From NCBI RefSeq assembly GCF_000309385.1, contig NZ_JH976537.1:1762214-1826213 (forward strand): 64,000 nt of DNA. The letters are read 5' to 3'. The position numbers and the translations under genes are program-made. The notes under the pieces were generated by a model that was not told the DNA's origin, ran no database searches, and saw only the letters and a program-made list of their open reading frames with translations. Source of the DNA: Nodosilinea nodulosa PCC 7104 (GTDB taxonomy: Bacteria; Cyanobacteriota; Cyanobacteriia; Phormidesmidales; Phormidesmidaceae). This document shows, piece after piece, positions 52,702-63,118 of the stretch; positions within the stretch are counted from its first letter, which is position 1, and each line of letters starts with the position of its first letter.

Positions 52702-53313
52702 ATGGTTTCCTCACAGTTTTTTTCTGCAGATGCGGGGCAGCGATTCGTGCAGCATTCGGGATCCGAATCGGAACGGGTATCCGTACAGGAATCGCCCGGC
52801 ACTGTTCCAAAAAGCCCCGATAGCAGAAGCCCAGTGGCTTCTCCTCCCTGGATTTTAGACACTCTCTTTCGCAACCTGAGCTACGACCTAGAGCAAGTAG
52901 CCGATATTATTGACCCGATTCTGACGGCCCAAAACCACTGCTACCGCACCAGCTGGTACGTGCAGGGCATTGTGGCCGAAGATCGGGCTTTTCTCAGCAC
53001 CAACATCAATCCCGATCGCGCCATTCAGGTGACGCTGTGCGGCACTCGCTGGCTGCTGGGCCAGAGCAGTCGCTGCACCGTCGCCATCGCTCAACCCGGC
53101 ATTGCCGACTGCCATGCCGCCCTTACCTTCGACCCCCTGCGGGGTTTCTTTGTGGTAGATCTGGGTACCGACGGCGGCACCTGGGTCAATGGTCGTCGAC
53201 TGGCCCCGGCCCAGCGCCACTACCTGCAAGATGGGGATTTGGTCAAGCTGGGCAGCCTGCGGTTTGAGTTTTTGCAGCAGCGCTGCGACCAACCCGTGTG
53301 GAACGACGACTAG
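52702..53313 (+). CDS. FHA domain protein
   Basis: A 203-residue cytoplasmic protein. The N-terminal 50 residues are Ser/Pro-rich and probably disordered, then a helical segment (ILDTLFRNLSYDLEQVADII). The C-terminal forkhead-associated domain (about residues 105-195) reads WLLGQSSRCTVAI, DCHAALTF, and GTDGGTWVNGRRL; it binds phospho-Thr. The canonical Ser/His of FHA strands appears partly (SSRC, CHAA). The ATG at 52702 is preferred to the upstream open frame. No kinase is adjacent. The stop overlaps the convergent dprA stop. Confidence 0.85.
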   Translation: MVSSQFFSADAGQRFVQHSGSESERVSVQESPGTVPKSPDSRSPVASPPWILDTLFRNLSYDLEQVADIIDPILTAQNHCYRTSWYVQGIVAEDRAFLSTNINPDRAIQVTLCGTRWLLGQSSRCTVAIAQPGIADCHAALTFDPLRGFFVVDLGTDGGTWVNGRRLAPAQRHYLQDGDLVKLGSLRFEFLQQRCDQPVWNDD

Positions 53314-54455
53314 CAGCGCTGGTAGCGCATGCCCGGCAGCTGCGTAACCAGACCCATAAGCTCTAGCTGGACCAGGGTAGCCAGGACCTCGCCGGTCGGC
53401 TGAGCGATCGCCTGAACCAGGTTGTCGAGAGAGGTGGGTTCGTCGGTAATGCTGGCCAGCACCTGGGCCATGGCCGGGGAGAGCGGCGGTGGCGTGGGGC
53501 TGGCGGTCGAGCAATCGCCGCTCTGATCGCCGCTCGCTTCCCGCTCTAGCCGCCCAGCGGGGTTAAGCTGGGGCAGCTGCCCCAGGGCTACAATCAGCGT
53601 CATGTCATTTAAGATCATCTGGGCTCCCTGATTAATTAGCTCCAGGCAGCCGTAGCTATTGAGATTATCGAGGGATCCAGGTACCGCAAACACATCGCGG
53701 CCATAGTCGTTGGCCAGCTGGGCTGTAATTAGCGCCCCCGATCGCGCCGGGGCCTCGGTTACGACCACGGCCCGGCTGAGTCCGGCAATAATGCGGTTGC
53801 GGCGCGGAAAGTGTGCCCGGTCGGGGGGAGTGCCGTTGGGGTGCTCGCTCAGCAACAGCCCGTGGCGGGCAATGCGATCGTGCAGGTCGCCGTTGATCGA
53901 GGGGTACACCTGGTCCACCCCCGTCCCCAGCACCGCAATGGTGAGGCCTTGACTATCGAGGGTTTGCTGGTGGGCGTAGCGATCGACGCCCTTGGCCAGG
54001 CCCGAGACCACAATCACATCGTGGGCCACCAGCTGCTGAGCGAGGCGGCGGGTCCAGCGCTGACCGTAGGCTGAAGGAGCGCGCGTACCGACTACGCCTA
54101 CCGAGGGCATCAGCTGGAGGGCGCCAGCTAGCTCTAGCCGCCCTCGGTAGAAGAGAATGGGCGGCGGGTCAGCAATTTCGTAGAGCAGCGCGGGATACTC
54201 GGCATCGGCGGGAGTCCAAAAGTTGGGATGCTCCTGCTCATACTGGGCCAGCAAATCTAGCGGAGCAACCCTCTGCCGATACTGCACCAGGCTGCTTCCT
54301 AGCCCTAGCCCAATGCCTTCGACTTCTAGCAAATCGGCCCCGTCGGCGTGCCAGGCGCTAGCCAGGGTGCCAAAGTGGGCGCACAGACGCTTCAACAAAA
54401 CTGGACCCAATCCCTTCGCCTGGGACCAGGCCAGCCAATACGCTCGTTCTGCCAT
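53310..54455 (-). CDS. dprA: DNA processing protein DprA
   Basis: A 381-residue DprA/Smf protein that loads RecA on incoming single-stranded DNA in natural transformation. An N-terminal helix-hairpin-helix/SAM-like part (LLEVEGIGLGLGS) precedes the Rossmann fold, with GVVGTRAPSAYG and VVSGLAKGVDRYAHQQTLD, then PRRNRIIAGLS and ALITAQLANDYGRDVFAVPG. A C-terminal winged helix follows an acidic/Pro linker. Its presence fits the competence known in many cyanobacteria. Stop codon shares CTAG with the FHA gene stop. Confidence 0.95.
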   Translation of the reverse strand: MAERAYWLAWSQAKGLGPVLLKRLCAHFGTLASAWHADGADLLEVEGIGLGLGSSLVQYRQRVAPLDLLAQYEQEHPNFWTPADAEYPALLYEIADPPPILFYRGRLELAGALQLMPSVGVVGTRAPSAYGQRWTRRLAQQLVAHDVIVVSGLAKGVDRYAHQQTLDSQGLTIAVLGTGVDQVYPSINGDLHDRIARHGLLLSEHPNGTPPDRAHFPRRNRIIAGLSRAVVVTEAPARSGALITAQLANDYGRDVFAVPGSLDNLNSYGCLELINQGAQMILNDMTLIVALGQLPQLNPAGRLEREASGDQSGDCSTASPTPPPLSPAMAQVLASITDEPTSLDNLVQAIAQPTGEVLATLVQLELMGLVTQLPGMRYQRC

Positions 54456-54508
54456 GGCAGGCGGTAAAAAGACTGCCCTCAGTATGCCCGTTTCAGGTTT
54501 GCGTACGG

Positions 54509-54787
54509 CTATCGGCGCGGTCGCGGCACCCGCGGGCTACCACCGCGCCTCAGCAGGTTGCCCAGGGGCAGTCGCCTCGGGTTGAGCTGGCGGAGAGAAG
54601 CAGGCAGCTCCAGGGTTGTCGTGGGTTCACCGCCGGGGGTCATCCACCAGGCCTGAATCGTGCCGCCCGCAAACCCGGCCACAGCTCCCAGCAAAATGCT
54701 GGGCACCACCCCGTAGCCCAGCAGCAAAAACAAAAATAGAAAGACCAGCCAAATTTTAAACGCTGGTGGAATGATCTTATCGGCCAC
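54509..54787 (-). CDS. Small membrane protein, unknown
   Basis: A 92-residue protein with two closely spaced helices (FKIWLVFLFLFLLLGYG and ILLGAVAGFAGGTIQAWW) and a basic Arg/Pro-rich tail that should face the cytoplasm. Not recognised, though such proteins are common in cyanobacteria. The start is GTG with GAGGGG about nine bases upstream. It lies 53 bases before dprA on the same strand and 55 bases after the kinase fusion gene. Confidence 0.68.
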   Translation of the reverse strand: MADKIIPPAFKIWLVFLFLFLLLGYGVVPSILLGAVAGFAGGTIQAWWMTPGGEPTTTLELPASLRQLNPRRLPLGNLLRRGGSPRVPRPRR

Positions 54788-54842
54788 CGGTACGTCCCCT
54801 CTGGAGCGCTAGCGGGGCCGGGCAACAGGCCTAGCCCCCCAG

Positions 54843-56378
54843 TTATGCCCCTACTATAGCGGCTAATTGCGGCGGCACGGCCTGGGTGGTGTCGATCGCC
54901 TGTACCAGGGGCAGCTCTGCCGGGGTAAACGGCTCCATCTGCTGGCGCTGAAGCACCGCCACGGTGGCGTCGGCAATGTCTCCGGCGCGATCGCGCACCC
55001 GCTGCTCCAGCACCGCCACCGGAGCCTTACAGTGCAGAATAGTCAGGGGCAGTTTAGCGTTTTGGATCCGCTCAATCGCATTCTGGCGCAGGGCCTGGCG
55101 ATCGTACTTGGCATCGAGAATCACCGGGTATCCAGCCTGGGCCAGGGCAATGCCCAGGGTGAGCAGGCGATCGTAGGTTTTCTCAGTCATCGCTGGGGTA
55201 TAGAGGCTGTCGTCGCCCCGCTGTTCTAGCGGCACCCCGGCCAAATGCTTGCGCACGGCATCGCTGCGCAGGTGAATAGCATTGACCTGCGCAGCCAGAA
55301 GTCGGGCTGTTGTGGACTTGCCAGAACCCGACAGCCCGGCCATCATATAAACCGCACCGCTTCGGGGTTGGCATACCGACCAGGCCAGGCGGTAGTAGCC
55401 TGCCGCCGTCTCGGCGGCCCTGCGCCTGGTGCCCTCATCCACCGATGGATCGTCGAGCAGAAAGGAGGTCACTTTGGCCCGCACGTAGGCCTGACGACTA
55501 ATGTACAGAGGCAACAGCTGCACGCCTTCCCAGTCGCCGGTACGCTCTACGTAGTGGTTCAAAAACACCGTGGCCAGGTCGGCACAGCCCTTCGACAGCA
55601 AATCCATCACCACAAAGCCCACGTCGTACATCACATCGACGTAGCGAAAGGGCTCATTGAACTCGATGCAGTCGAACAGGTAGAGCCGATCTTGCCAGCG
55701 GCACAGGTTGTTCAGGTGCAGGTCCCCGTGGCAGGCGCGAATCCAGCGTTGCTCCACCCGCCGCTCAAACAACTCTGGATGGGCCGCAAAGAAGGTGTCG
55801 CTGTAGGCCTTGGTCTCGTCAAACTGAGCCTGGGTCTGGGGTCCCCCAATGTAGCCTTCGGTTTGGGCATAGTTTTCGTCAAAGGCCTGGCGAATCTGGT
55901 CTACCGCGCCAAAGGTGCGAATGTAGTCGCTGGTTTCGGCCCCCAGGTGAAAGTCGGCCACGGCTATCGCCAGTTCCTCCATCAGCGCTGGGATGAGTTC
56001 GCCGCGATCGTACAGGGCGCTGAGCAGGGCCGACTGCGGAAACTGCACCATTTTGACGGCGTACTCCACCGTCGTGCCGTCGTTGATATGGTAGGTATCG
56101 CCGGTTTGGCCAAGGGCCACCACATCCAGGTACAAGTCTCCCGCCCCTCGCTGGTTCAGGCGCAGTTCTTCCTCGCAAAAGTGGTGCCGCTTCTCCAGGG
56201 TGGAATAGTCTAGGAAGCCAAAGTTCACCGGCTTTTTCACCTTGTAGGCGTAGTCGCCGGTCAGCAGCACGTAGGACACATGGGTTTGCAGGAGCTGAAT
56301 TGGCTCCGCTACCGGATGGGGATAAAACCCCGGCTGACACATCTGCTGAATTAAAGCAGGGAGATTGGACTCGGCCAT
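54843..56378 (-). CDS. Aminoglycoside-phosphotransferase-like and P-loop kinase fusion protein
   Basis: A 511-residue two-domain protein. Residues about 30-330 form a protein-kinase-like APH fold: VLLTGDYAYKVKKPVNFG includes the ATP-binding Lys, CHGDLHLNNLC is the catalytic loop and LFDCIEFNEPFRYVDVMYDVGF the metal-binding segment. Residues about 340-511 form a P-loop kinase (GLSGSGKST, then DAKYDRQALR). This fusion is widespread in bacteria and annotated only by its domains; substrate unknown. It is the first gene after the rplY terminator in a minus-strand run leading to dprA. Confidence 0.88.
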   Translation of the reverse strand: MAESNLPALIQQMCQPGFYPHPVAEPIQLLQTHVSYVLLTGDYAYKVKKPVNFGFLDYSTLEKRHHFCEEELRLNQRGAGDLYLDVVALGQTGDTYHINDGTTVEYAVKMVQFPQSALLSALYDRGELIPALMEELAIAVADFHLGAETSDYIRTFGAVDQIRQAFDENYAQTEGYIGGPQTQAQFDETKAYSDTFFAAHPELFERRVEQRWIRACHGDLHLNNLCRWQDRLYLFDCIEFNEPFRYVDVMYDVGFVVMDLLSKGCADLATVFLNHYVERTGDWEGVQLLPLYISRQAYVRAKVTSFLLDDPSVDEGTRRRAAETAAGYYRLAWSVCQPRSGAVYMMAGLSGSGKSTTARLLAAQVNAIHLRSDAVRKHLAGVPLEQRGDDSLYTPAMTEKTYDRLLTLGIALAQAGYPVILDAKYDRQALRQNAIERIQNAKLPLTILHCKAPVAVLEQRVRDRAGDIADATVAVLQRQQMEPFTPAELPLVQAIDTTQAVPPQLAAIVGA

Positions 56379-56427
56379 AGCTGCCTATGAAAGATTTGCT
56401 TAACAGGATGGTCTTTGGCCCTAAAAA

Positions 56428-56454
56428 GGGGTTAGGGAAACAATCCCCAACCCC
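56428..56454 (-). terminator. Intrinsic terminator downstream of rplY
   Basis: GGGGTT-GGGA type stem with a four-base loop; on the minus strand it is followed by TTTTT (complement of 56423-56427). It lies 54 bases past the rplY stop and separates the purA-rplY unit from the kinase fusion gene. Confidence 0.82.
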
Positions 56455-56507
56455 ACCAGTTAAACCGTCGGGCGACAATGAAGCACCGTTGAGAGGCTTT
56501 GGATCGC

Positions 56508-57113
56508 CTATTCTGCCGCTCCTGCTGCAGCTGTTACCGTCGATTCACCGTCGGGGGTGCGGCCCTGCAGCACCGTGGCAATGGTCTGGGTCTGGTCTCC
56601 AGCCACCACGGCTCCCTCCGGCAGCACCAGATCGGCTACGGTCAATGAATCGCCGATGCCCAGTTCAGAGACGTCGACATCGATCGTTTCAGGAATGTCA
56701 ATGGCCTTGCACTTGACGGTGACTTCGTTAATTTCGGTGTTGAGCACGCCGCCGTCGTTTTTAACGCCGGTAGGCTCGCCGACGAAGTTGAGCGCAACGC
56801 CCACCTCCACAGCATCCTGAGCCTTGACCGCAAAAAAGCTGAGGTGATAGACCAGGCTTTTCCAGGGGTGGGCCTGCACTTCCCGCAGCAGCGCCTTGCC
56901 GTTCCAGGGCATGTCGGGAATTTGCAGGTCAATCATGGTGTTGTTGACCGCAGCCTTGCGGAGCAGCATATCGGCCGCATGGCGATCCACCGTTAGCGAT
57001 ACGGACTCGGTACCGTTGTGGCCGTACAGCACAACAGGCAGCAGCCCCTGGCGACGTAAAGCGTTGGGCTTAGCTTTAGGATCGCGCGATTTACATTCAA
57101 TAGTCAGTTCCAT
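56508..57113 (-). CDS. rplY: 50S ribosomal protein L25 (general stress protein CTC type)
   Basis: A 201-residue long-form L25 that binds 5S rRNA. The N-terminal L25 domain starts LTIECKSRDPKAKPNALRR and LLPVVLYGHNG (residues 3-33); the C-terminal TL5-type domain has VTVKCKAIDIPE and DVSELGIGDSLTVADL. The Ala-rich tail is ordinary. The frame is open to 57143, but MELTIEC at 57113 is the family start. It lies 56 bases after purA on the same strand and shares its terminator. Confidence 0.94.
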   Translation of the reverse strand: MELTIECKSRDPKAKPNALRRQGLLPVVLYGHNGTESVSLTVDRHAADMLLRKAAVNNTMIDLQIPDMPWNGKALLREVQAHPWKSLVYHLSFFAVKAQDAVEVGVALNFVGEPTGVKNDGGVLNTEINEVTVKCKAIDIPETIDVDVSELGIGDSLTVADLVLPEGAVVAGDQTQTIATVLQGRTPDGESTVTAAAGAAE

Positions 57114-57169
57114 GGAAAATCCCCCCGTTGATAACTCATTCAAAAGACAAACTTGACAACTCCTCAGCC

Positions 57170-58815
<1,646 letters not shown>

Positions 58816-59877
58816 GTGAGTCTATATGCTGAGCTACACCGCCACCTAGGCGGTTCGGTGGTCCCCAGAGTGCTGTGGCGCTACTTTGAACGCAACCGCC
58901 CCGATCTCTCCAGCCAGTTTGCCGATTACCCGGCCTTTGAGCAGTTTTATACTCGCCCCCGCAACACCCTGGTGGAGTACCTGGAGCTGCACACCCTGGT
59001 CGAGGGCGTACAAACCCACGAGGCGCTGCCCTACTTCATCTATCGTCTGATTCGCGGCGCCTATATTTTTGAAAATTTGGCCTACCTGGAGCTGCGCTAC
59101 ACCCCCTACTTGCGCACCCCCGAGCACCTGCCCCAGGAGCAGCGCATTGAGGCCATGGCCGAAATTGTTGAGATTGTAGGGCGGGCCAGCCAGCAGCCAG
59201 AGTATCCCATCGTCACCAAGCAGATTCTCTGCATGCACTCGCGGCTGCCCTACGCGGTGAACCAGGCGATTGTGGAGCTGGCGGGTCAATATCCCGAATA
59301 CGTTTGCGCGGTGGATGTGGCGGGCGGTGATGCCAAGTACGGCGATCGCATCGACGAGTTTACCCAGCTTTACCAGCGAGCCCAGAACCTGGGCCTCAAG
59401 ACCACCGGACACCTCTACGAAACCGTCGATGGCGACCACCCCAAGCTGCTCCCCTACCTGATGCGGATCGGCCACGGCATTCAAATTCCCCTGCGGCACC
59501 CCGAGCTGTTGCCCGAGGTGGCGGCGCGCGGCCAGTGCCTGGAGGTCTGTCCCACCACCTATCTCAAAACCGGCACCCTCGACGAAATCCATCAGCTCAA
59601 GGTGGTCTTCGATCGCTGCTTTGAGGCCGGGGTCGATATCGCCATCTGCACCGACAACGCCGGACTGCACAACGTGCGCCTGCCCTTCGAGTACGAAAAC
59701 CTGCTCACCCACGACGTGATTGGCTTTGAGCAATTGCAGGCTTGCCAGGAAGCGGCCTTTCGCCACGCCTTTGCCTGGCCCCACAGTCTGCCGCCCACGG
59801 CCCTGCTGACGGACATGCTGCAGCTGCCCACCAAGGCGCACCCCGTCGATAGCGAAGGAGTGCTGGCGCTCTCCTAG
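58816..59877 (+). CDS. Adenosine deaminase family protein
   Basis: A 353-residue amidohydrolase-fold protein of the adenosine/AMP deaminase family. The zinc-binding H-x-H is in ELHRHLGGS (residues 6-14); then the H-x-x-E motif in GHLYE, RIGHG with the catalytic His, EVCPTTYLKTG, and the metal Asp in CTDNAG. The canonical second Asp (NTDDP) is Asn here, so the substrate may differ from adenosine. The start is GTG with GGAGG-like sequence upstream (CGGCGGAGGTTACT). Divergent position next to purA suggests a purine-related role, which is inference. Confidence 0.85.
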   Translation: MSLYAELHRHLGGSVVPRVLWRYFERNRPDLSSQFADYPAFEQFYTRPRNTLVEYLELHTLVEGVQTHEALPYFIYRLIRGAYIFENLAYLELRYTPYLRTPEHLPQEQRIEAMAEIVEIVGRASQQPEYPIVTKQILCMHSRLPYAVNQAIVELAGQYPEYVCAVDVAGGDAKYGDRIDEFTQLYQRAQNLGLKTTGHLYETVDGDHPKLLPYLMRIGHGIQIPLRHPELLPEVAARGQCLEVCPTTYLKTGTLDEIHQLKVVFDRCFEAGVDIAICTDNAGLHNVRLPFEYENLLTHDVIGFEQLQACQEAAFRHAFAWPHSLPPTALLTDMLQLPTKAHPVDSEGVLALS

Positions 59878-59925
59878 CCCGTCGCCCTTGCCCCGAGCTA
59901 AAGCAATCAGAAGCAGCGCGTAAAA

Positions 59926-59961
59926 AAAGGGGGTTCAGACCAGCTGGTCTGAACCCCCTTT
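59926..59961. terminator. Perfect 36-bp bidirectional terminator
   Basis: An uninterrupted palindrome with 18-base arms (AAAGGGGGTTCAGACCAG and its complement) between the convergent deaminase-like and RRM genes. T runs flank it on both strands, the longer on the minus side. Confidence 0.92.
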
Positions 59962-60007
59962 CACATCTAGCTAGGGCTGAGCCTCAGAGGCCCAGCGGAG
60001 CGGGAGC

Positions 60008-60331
60008 TTAGTAGCCGCCGCGGGAGAAGCTGTCGCCGCCGCCGCGACGACCGCCGCCACCGAAGTTGCCGCCGCCGCCGCCGCGATCTTCGCGGGGCTT
60101 GGCTTTGTTGACTTTGAGGTCGCGACCCATCCACTCAGCACCGTCTAGGGCTTCAATGGCGGCAGCTTCTTCAGCATCGGCCGCCATCTCTACAAATGCG
60201 AAACCGCGCATACGACCGGTTTCGCGATCGGTGGGTAGCTGGACCCGCTTGACAGACCCGTACTCGGCAAATACAGCCGTTAGGTCTTCGCTGGTAGCGT
60301 CATAGGACAGGTTGCCTACGTAGATTGACAT
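60008..60331 (-). CDS. Glycine-rich RRM RNA-binding protein
   Basis: A 107-residue cyanobacterial RNA-binding protein of the Rbp type. One RRM (residues 1-80) has RNP2 IYVGNLSYD and RNP1 GFAFVEM; a Gly/Arg/Phe-rich tail (GGGGGNFGGGGRRGGG) follows. In cyanobacteria this class is often cold-induced and helps RNA stability and localisation of thylakoid-protein mRNAs. The frame is open to 60523, but MSIYVGNLS at 60331 is the universal start. The upstream leader is AT-rich and may take part in cold control. Confidence 0.93.
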   Translation of the reverse strand: MSIYVGNLSYDATSEDLTAVFAEYGSVKRVQLPTDRETGRMRGFAFVEMAADAEEAAAIEALDGAEWMGRDLKVNKAKPREDRGGGGGNFGGGGRRGGGDSFSRGGY

Positions 60332-60643
60332 GGTTGGTCTCCAAAAATTAAAGGACTTGTAGAGCAAAATTTTGGAGAGAAGTCTGTCAATGGAAAAACG
60401 GAAAAACGCGTTAGTACTAAAAACAAATACTGCTAACCAATCTCTATATCTCTTGGGACACCGTAGCATGTTTGAAAAGAGGATGGCGCACTGGAATGTG
60501 AAATATCTCAAAAAACTGGCCAAAGGCTATCTATACAGCCACGGCCATGGCGGGATTTCTTCGTAAAGATTTATGTTTTGGTTGGGGCCAGGGTCTTGGG
60601 GCGCTGCCGTGGGAGAATGGACATTTAGCTGAGATCTAAATTT
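60332..60643. other. Divergent regulatory region of the RRM and thioredoxin genes
   Basis: About 310 bases, AT-rich near 60345-60510. It should contain a long 5' leader for the RRM gene and a promoter for thioredoxin. Translations of both strands give nothing convincing. Confidence 0.45.
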
Positions 60644-60967
60644 ATGCCCGCCGCCTATATTGAAAATGAAACCGAGTTTGATGCGCTACTGGGCGCAGAA
60701 CCCCTCTTTGTGGTCGACTGTACGGCGGCCTGGTGCGGCCCCTGCAAGCTGGTTGCGCCTTTGATGGATCAGCTGGCTGACGAGTACGGCGATCGCGTCA
60801 AAGTTCTGAAGCTCGACCTTGACGCAAACCAGTCTGTGGCCAAGCGATACGGCATTCGCAGCATTCCTGCCGTCATGTTTTTCCAGCAGGGTGAGGTGGC
60901 CGAAACCCTAGTGGGCGCCAAAAAGTATGACGAGTACAGCGAAACCCTGGGTAAGTATCTGGGCTAG
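60644..60967 (+). CDS. Thioredoxin
   Basis: A 107-residue thioredoxin with the active site WCGPC (C31, C34) in CTAAWCGPCK, the cis-Pro segment RSIPAVMFF and the closing GEVAETLVGAKK. It reduces disulfides and recharges peroxiredoxins in the cytoplasm. It lacks any extension or signal. It is monocistronic, divergent from the RRM gene. Which paralogue (m, x, y or another type) it represents cannot be judged without comparison. Confidence 0.94.
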   Translation: MPAAYIENETEFDALLGAEPLFVVDCTAAWCGPCKLVAPLMDQLADEYGDRVKVLKLDLDANQSVAKRYGIRSIPAVMFFQQGEVAETLVGAKKYDEYSETLGKYLG

Positions 60968-61494
60968 GGTGCTGCCCAAATCTAGCTACTGACTGGGCCT
61001 GGAAAAACAGCCGTTAGCCTGGCACTCCGCCAGCCTGGTGTAGAGCGGCTGGCGGCGATCGCGCTTCGAGCGCAGTTCAATTACAAAGTTGTGTTACGTC
61101 AGGCTGCTCTGCCCCGTTCGGTATGCAAAAGACCGCCGATGAGTCAAACACAACCCCCAGCTTGCTGCGGCGATTCCGAAGGGTAGTATCCGTGGTCAGG
61201 TCGCTGTGACGGCGGCCTGTGTTTCCCCCGGTAGGGGCATCAGCACCAGTTCTCCAGCAGCGGTCAGCTCTAGGCGCAGGTCGCGGTTAGTCCAGAGTCA
61301 ATGGCTCAAACTACTGCTCAAACTGCCTGTGGGCGAGGCAAACAACCGGGCTGCGATCGAGCGTAAGGGCAGTCATGGGGAGGGCTGAGCGACTACTTCA
61401 CTATGGGGTATCGCAATGGCTCAAGGATCTAGGCAGAACGCCCACACCCCCGTAGACTGAGGACAGCCGATTGATCCAACAGCAGGCGGGCGAT
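60968..61494. other. Intergenic region with a decayed Uma2 fragment
   Basis: About 530 bases between thioredoxin and glgA. It contains a small inverted pair near 61015-61035, a gene remnant at 61201-61308 on the minus strand and the glgA promoter. Short forward ORFs here are not credible. Confidence 0.5.
61201..61308 (-). pseudogene. Uma2-family (DUF820) gene fragment
   Basis: The minus strand translates as NRDLRLELTAAGELVLMPLPGE, which matches the N-terminal strand pair of Uma2/DUF820 proteins (NPDLRIE... GELIIMPPTGGETG). A stop precedes it directly, another (TGA) follows within 35 codons, and the PD-(D/E)XK core is missing. It is a remnant of one of the many Uma2 genes of cyanobacteria. 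Confidence 0.6.
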
Positions 61495-62973
61495 ATGGAA
61501 ATTCTATTTGTGGCAGCGGAGGCAGCGCCCCTGGCCAAGGTTGGCGGCATGGGCGATGTGGTGGGTTCACTGCCCAAGGTGCTGCGCAAGATGGGGCACG
61601 ACGTGCGCATCTTTATGCCCTACTACGGCTTTATGCCCGACAAGGTAGACATCCCGGAAGAGCCGGTGTGGAAGGGCACCGCCATGTTTAACGACTTTGC
61701 GGTCTATGAAACCACCCTGCCCGAGTCTGACGTGCCGGTGTACCTGTTTGGCCACCCCGCCTTTGACCCCCGCAAGGTCTACGGCGGCGATGACGAGGCC
61801 TGGCGATTTACCTTCTTCGCCAACGGCGCAGCAGAGTTTGCCTGGAACTACTGGAAGCCCCAAATCATTCACTGCCACGACTGGCACACGGGCATGATTC
61901 CGGTGTGGATGCAGCAGTCGCCCGACATTGGCACCGTATTTACGATCCACAACCTGGCCTACCAGGGGCCGTGGCGCTGGGAGCTAGAGCGCATTACCTG
62001 GTGCCCGTGGTACATGCAGGGGCACAACACCATGGCGGCGGCGGTGCAGTCTGCCGATCGCGTCAACACCGTGTCGCCCACCTATGCCCAGCAGATTCAA
62101 ACCCCCGACTACGGCGAAGAGCTGGAGGGGCTGCTGTCGTTTATTAGCGGTAAGCTCAGCGGCATTCTCAACGGTATTGATGTGGAGTCCTACGACCCCG
62201 CCACCGATCGCTACATTGGCAAAACCTTTACCCCCGACAGCCTGCAAAATCGCCGCACCAACAAGGTGGCGATTCAGGAAGAGCTGGGGCTAGAGGTGAA
62301 CTCCAAGGCTTTTTTGGTGGGCCTGGTGGGCCGTCTGGTGGAGCAGAAGGGGCTAGATCTAATTCTGCAAATTTTGGATCGCTTTTTGTCATACACCGAC
62401 GCGCAGTTTATTTTGCTGGGCACGGGCGATCGCTACTACGAAACCCAGCTGTGGCAGATGGCCAGCCGCTACCGGGGCCGCATGGCCACCTACCTGCTCT
62501 ACAGCGAGGGGCTGGGCCGCCGCATCTACGCCGGAGCCGATGCCTTTTTGATGCCGTCGCGGTTTGAGCCCTGCGGCATCAGCCAGATGATCGCCATGCG
62601 CTACGGCTGCATTCCAGTGGTGCGGCGCACGGGCGGCCTGGTGGATACGGTGCAGCACCACGACCCCGAGCACCAGGCGGGCACCGGCTACACCTTTGAC
62701 CGCTACGAGCCGCTAGATCTGTTTACCTGCCTGATTCGCGCCTGGGAGGGCTACCGCTTTAAAGATGCCTGGCGGGCTCTGCAGCAGCGGGCCATGGCCC
62801 AAGACTTTAGCTGGGACAAATCGGCGGTCGATTACGTCAAGCTCTACAGCGACATGCTGGGGCTTGATTTTAAGGATCAGCTTTCCCCGCCGGAGCTAGC
62901 TCCGGTGATAGCAGCTCCAGATCCGGCCCCTCCGGCAGCGGCAGCAATAGATGCCCCATTGCCCAAGTCCTAG
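61495..62973 (+). CDS. glgA: Glycogen synthase, GlgA2-like (GT5)
   Basis: A 492-residue GT5 glycosyltransferase that extends alpha-1,4-glucan from ADP-glucose. The ADP-glucose-binding KVGG is at residues 15-18 ([19 protein letters not shown]), the middle has [13 protein letters not shown], and the C-terminal domain has [17 protein letters not shown] with the catalytic Glu. The N-terminus ([16 protein letters not shown]) is like the GlgA2 rather than GlgA1 branch of cyanobacteria. A Pro/Ala-rich tail of about 30 residues follows. ATG at 61495 preferred over 61471. Confidence 0.95.
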   Translation: MEILFVAAEAAPLAKVGGMGDVVGSLPKVLRKMGHDVRIFMPYYGFMPDKVDIPEEPVWKGTAMFNDFAVYETTLPESDVPVYLFGHPAFDPRKVYGGDDEAWRFTFFANGAAEFAWNYWKPQIIHCHDWHTGMIPVWMQQSPDIGTVFTIHNLAYQGPWRWELERITWCPWYMQGHNTMAAAVQSADRVNTVSPTYAQQIQTPDYGEELEGLLSFISGKLSGILNGIDVESYDPATDRYIGKTFTPDSLQNRRTNKVAIQEELGLEVNSKAFLVGLVGRLVEQKGLDLILQILDRFLSYTDAQFILLGTGDRYYETQLWQMASRYRGRMATYLLYSEGLGRRIYAGADAFLMPSRFEPCGISQMIAMRYGCIPVVRRTGGLVDTVQHHDPEHQAGTGYTFDRYEPLDLFTCLIRAWEGYRFKDAWRALQQRAMAQDFSWDKSAVDYVKLYSDMLGLDFKDQLSPPELAPVIAAPDPAPPAAAAIDAPLPKS

Positions 62974-63118
62974 ATACCCCAACAGGCCGAGGCAGCCCAG
63001 CTTGAGATCAAATAACTCGAACGGCCAATGGATGGAGAGCGCCGCTGTCTGTCACTTGTGAGCGGTTTGCGGAACGAAAAGTGTGGCAGATTAGTAGTTC
63101 CTGTTACACGAGGCACCT

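Noticed and set aside
55245..56213. 322-codon forward ORF opposite the kinase fusion gene
   Set aside because: It is the antisense shadow of a gene with intact APH and P-loop motifs.
54843..56378. Aminoglycoside resistance gene
   Set aside because: The APH-like fold is fused to a P-loop kinase as in widespread uncharacterised chromosomal proteins; nothing indicates antibiotic modification.
58846..59841. 331-codon reverse ORF opposite the deaminase-like gene
   Set aside because: The forward frame has the full set of zinc and catalytic motifs; the reverse product is low-complexity Gly/Val/Gln-rich.
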